Of a DNA stretch of 64,000 nucleotides, positions 62,273 to 64,000 are shown one piece after another. Numbering within the stretch: the stretch's first letter is position 1; every line of letters begins with the position of its first letter. The DNA lies in contig JBCBIY010000012.1 of the NCBI GenBank assembly GCA_038523925.1, forward strand, positions 1 to 64,000, given 5' to 3'. The DNA comes from JBCBWG01 sp038523925 (GTDB taxonomy: Bacteria; Pseudomonadota; Alphaproteobacteria; Rhizobiales; Hyphomicrobiaceae). The notes below the pieces were generated by a model. That model did not search any database. It had not been told where the DNA came from and saw only the letters and a program-made list of their open reading frames with translations. The position numbers and the translations under genes are program-made.

Positions 62273-63414
62273 GCGACGCTGCACCTGATCGCGGTCACGG
62301 CCGCCTTCCGCCCGGCAGCACAATCGCAATCCTCGGCGGTGGACAACTTGGCCGCATGCTCGCAGGCGCAGCCGCCCGCCTCGGCTTTCGCTGCCACGTT
62401 TATTCCGATGCAGCGGAAGCCCCCGCCACCGAAGTCGCAACCCTGTCGGTGCGCGGCGCCTACGATGATCTGGCAGCGCTCGACCGGTTTGCCGCGCACG
62501 CCGACGTGCTGACGTATGAGTTTGAAAACGTCCCCGTTGCTGCGGCCGAACATCTGGCGAAGTCTTTACCGCTACGGCCGGGCGTCAAGCCGCTCGCTGT
62601 CGCTCAGGATCGCCTGACCGAGAAGACGTTTCTGGAATCGCTTGGCCTGCCCGTCGCCCCGTTCGCCGCGATCGACAGTGCAGCCGACCTGAAGGCTGCG
62701 CTCTCGGCATTCACGTCGGCTGCCATTCTGAAGACGCGGCGGCTTGGCTACGACGGTAAGGGCCAGATCAACGTGCAGCCGTCATCGGACGCGGCAGCCG
62801 CGTTCGCGACGATCGAAGAGTTGCCCGCCGTGCTTGAGCAGCGCATTGCGTTTGACTGCGAGATCTCGGTCATCGCCGTGCGCGGCCTCGACGGCGAAGT
62901 CAGGACGTACGATTGCCCGCGCAACACGCATGCGGGCGGCATTCTGAGAGTGTCGCAAGTCCCGTCGCGCGTCGATCAGGCGATTACCGATGCCGCAAAG
63001 CGCATGGCCGGGCGCGTTGCCGAAGCGCTCGATTATGTTGGCGTGCTCGCCGTCGAGTTCTTCGTGCTTCCAGTGGCCGGCGGACGTGCGGCTGACGCGC
63101 GCTTGATTATCAACGAGATCGCGCCCCGCGTGCACAACTCGGGTCACTGGACGATGGATGGCTGCCTGGTCTGCCAGTTTGAAAACCACATCCGCGCGAT
63201 CGCCGGCTGGCCCCTCGGGCCGACCGAGCGGCGCGCCGATGTCGAGATGGTCAATCTGATCGGTGACGATTTCCACGCTTGGCCACAGTGGGCGGCGACG
63301 GCGGACGCCGCCGTGCACCTTTACGGGAAGCGTGACGCGAGACCGGGCCGCAAGATGGGGCACGTCAACCGTCTGGGCGCCGGAAAACCGCGCGGGACGG
63401 GCCCAGATTCTTGA
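62269..63414 (+). CDS. purK: N5-carboxyaminoimidazole ribonucleotide synthase
   Basis: 381 residues, GTG 62269 overlapping the purE stop. ATP-grasp fold: STIAILGGGQLGRMLAG at the start, ILKTRRLGYDGKGQ, CEISVIAVRGLDG, and INEIAPRVHNSGHWT near residue 280. It makes N5-CAIR from AIR, bicarbonate and ATP. The upstream extension of this frame lies inside purE and is not used. Confidence 0.96.
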   Translation: MSDAAPDRGHGRLPPGSTIAILGGGQLGRMLAGAAARLGFRCHVYSDAAEAPATEVATLSVRGAYDDLAALDRFAAHADVLTYEFENVPVAAAEHLAKSLPLRPGVKPLAVAQDRLTEKTFLESLGLPVAPFAAIDSAADLKAALSAFTSAAILKTRRLGYDGKGQINVQPSSDAAAAFATIEELPAVLEQRIAFDCEISVIAVRGLDGEVRTYDCPRNTHAGGILRVSQVPSRVDQAITDAAKRMAGRVAEALDYVGVLAVEFFVLPVAGGRAADARLIINEIAPRVHNSGHWTMDGCLVCQFENHIRAIAGWPLGPTERRADVEMVNLIGDDFHAWPQWAATADAAVHLYGKRDARPGRKMGHVNRLGAGKPRGTGPDS

Positions 63415-63573
63415 GCGTTTCAGCGTCCAGATGGTGGACTTGGGAGCAGCGCGCTGGTATCACGCGTGCAACTGGCCTGCCGGATGACCGCGCGGGCACG
63501 TACGTATTGGAAGCTCGCGATCGCGAAGCACCGACACGTATGACCGAAATCTCAGCAACGCAGGGATCGCTAC

Positions 63574-63816
63574 GTGCAAGTTCTCGTCCGCGACAACAAC
63601 GTCGACCAAGCCCTCAAGGCGCTCAAAAAGAAGATGCAGCGCGAGGGTATTTTCCGCGAAATGAAGCTGCGCAATTATTACGAGAAGCCGTCCGAGCGGC
63701 GGGCACGCGAGCAGGCCGAAGCGCTTCGCCGTGCACGGAAGCTGGCGCGCAAACGGGCGCAGCGGGAAGGTCTTCTGCCGTCAAAGGGAAAGGCAAAGGG
63801 CGGCCGCGGCCGCTAA
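63574..63816 (+). CDS. rpsU: 30S ribosomal protein S21
   Basis: 80 residues, GTG start, with CAGGGA about 6 bp upstream. VLVRDNNVDQALKALKKKMQ and the basic RRARKLARKRA tail are typical of alphaproteobacterial S21. It is a small-subunit protein involved in initiation. Transcribed on its own, 159 bp after purK. Confidence 0.95.
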   Translation: MQVLVRDNNVDQALKALKKKMQREGIFREMKLRNYYEKPSERRAREQAEALRRARKLARKRAQREGLLPSKGKAKGGRGR

Positions 63817-63863
63817 GCCCCCACACCCTTGGCATCAGCCCGGCATCATCGGGCGCAACTCAG

Positions 63864-64000
63864 TTACTGCGGCGATGGCGCTTCAACCGGCTCCGTCGCC
63901 GTTTTCGCGTCTGGCGCCGGATTGCGCTGACGCAGCGTCCGCACCCAGTCTGCAACCATCCGCATCGAGCCCAGGTGGTCGTGATTGACGTGTGTCCCAC
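63864..64000 (-). CDS. C-terminal end of a minus-strand protein, possibly alpha/beta hydrolase
   Basis: Partial: the start lies beyond the window. The visible 45 codons end in TAA at 63864-63866. The end of the protein includes NHDHLGSMRMVADWVRTLRQ, followed by an Ala/Pro-rich tail. An H-x-H followed by an amphipathic helix is seen at the C-terminus of some alpha/beta hydrolases, but too little remains to assign the family. Confidence 0.5.
   Translation of the reverse strand, partial: GTHVNHDHLGSMRMVADWVRTLRQRNPAPDAKTATEPVEAPSPQ

Overview
The window is a high-GC stretch of an alphaproteobacterial chromosome. The evidence is gene content and order: tsaD divergent from hemC-hemD followed by a mitofilin (Mic60)-type gene and a HemY-N gene; a complete Tad/Cpa pilus locus; htpX-rsmB-heparinase-like-purH; a DUF1674 (SdhAF4-type) gene; and purE-purK-rpsU. 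Frequent GTG starts and 4-bp ATGA/GTGA couplings fit. I cannot place it below class with confidence. No prophage, transposase, plasmid or CRISPR signature is visible.

Layout. 1-740: decayed tandem repeat of about 159 bp ending in a C12 tract. 759-4885: short-chain dehydrogenase, ACAD10/11-like acyl-CoA dehydrogenase and a divergent Tat-exported PhoX-like protein. 5023-15808: ten-gene surface-polysaccharide cluster (flippase, two methyltransferases, polysaccharide deacetylase, FemAB/GNAT-like transferase, four glycosyltransferases, EpsG-like polymerase), mostly translationally coupled. 15810-16951: a Tat-exported intradiol-dioxygenase-like protein and a four-histidine membrane cytochrome. 17280-19721: tRNA-Gln, ppx/gppA, rlmE. 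19752-20183: a near-perfect 103-bp tandem repeat filling the rlmE/purH gap. 20184-26013: purH, heparinase-like, rsmB and htpX on the minus strand. 26141-27613: DUF1674 gene and an aminotransferase. 27975-31523: two TadG-like von Willebrand A proteins flanking an extensin-like protein. 31579-36270: acs, EVE-domain gene, gpsA, tsaD. 36452-42140: heme operon hemC-hemD-mic60-like-hemY-like. 42370-44546: tRNA-Thr, OlsB-like acyltransferase, YdjM-like membrane protein. 44643-56405: Tad pilus locus, with two TadE/F-type genes and a secretin-N-domain gene on the minus strand and flp1, flp2, cpaA-cpaF, tadB and tadC on the plus strand. 56569-64000: housekeeping and small genes (SH3, PPOX-like, DnaJ-like, asd, GST/metaxin-like, TetR, two YdcH-like, purE, purK, rpsU) and the C-terminus of a minus-strand gene cut by the window edge.

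How the genes work together. Three surface programmes dominate: glycan assembly, Tad pilus assembly (pilins, prepilin peptidase, secretin, ATPase, platform proteins), and two TadG-like surface proteins encoded about 15 kb from the pilus locus. The heme operon carries the bacterial relative of mitochondrial Mic60. The points most worth following up are the two repeat arrays, the polysaccharide cluster with its FemAB-like member, the MsrPQ-like pairing of a Tat protein with a di-heme-type membrane protein, and a CxPC motif directly after the metal-binding motif in both TadG-like proteins.
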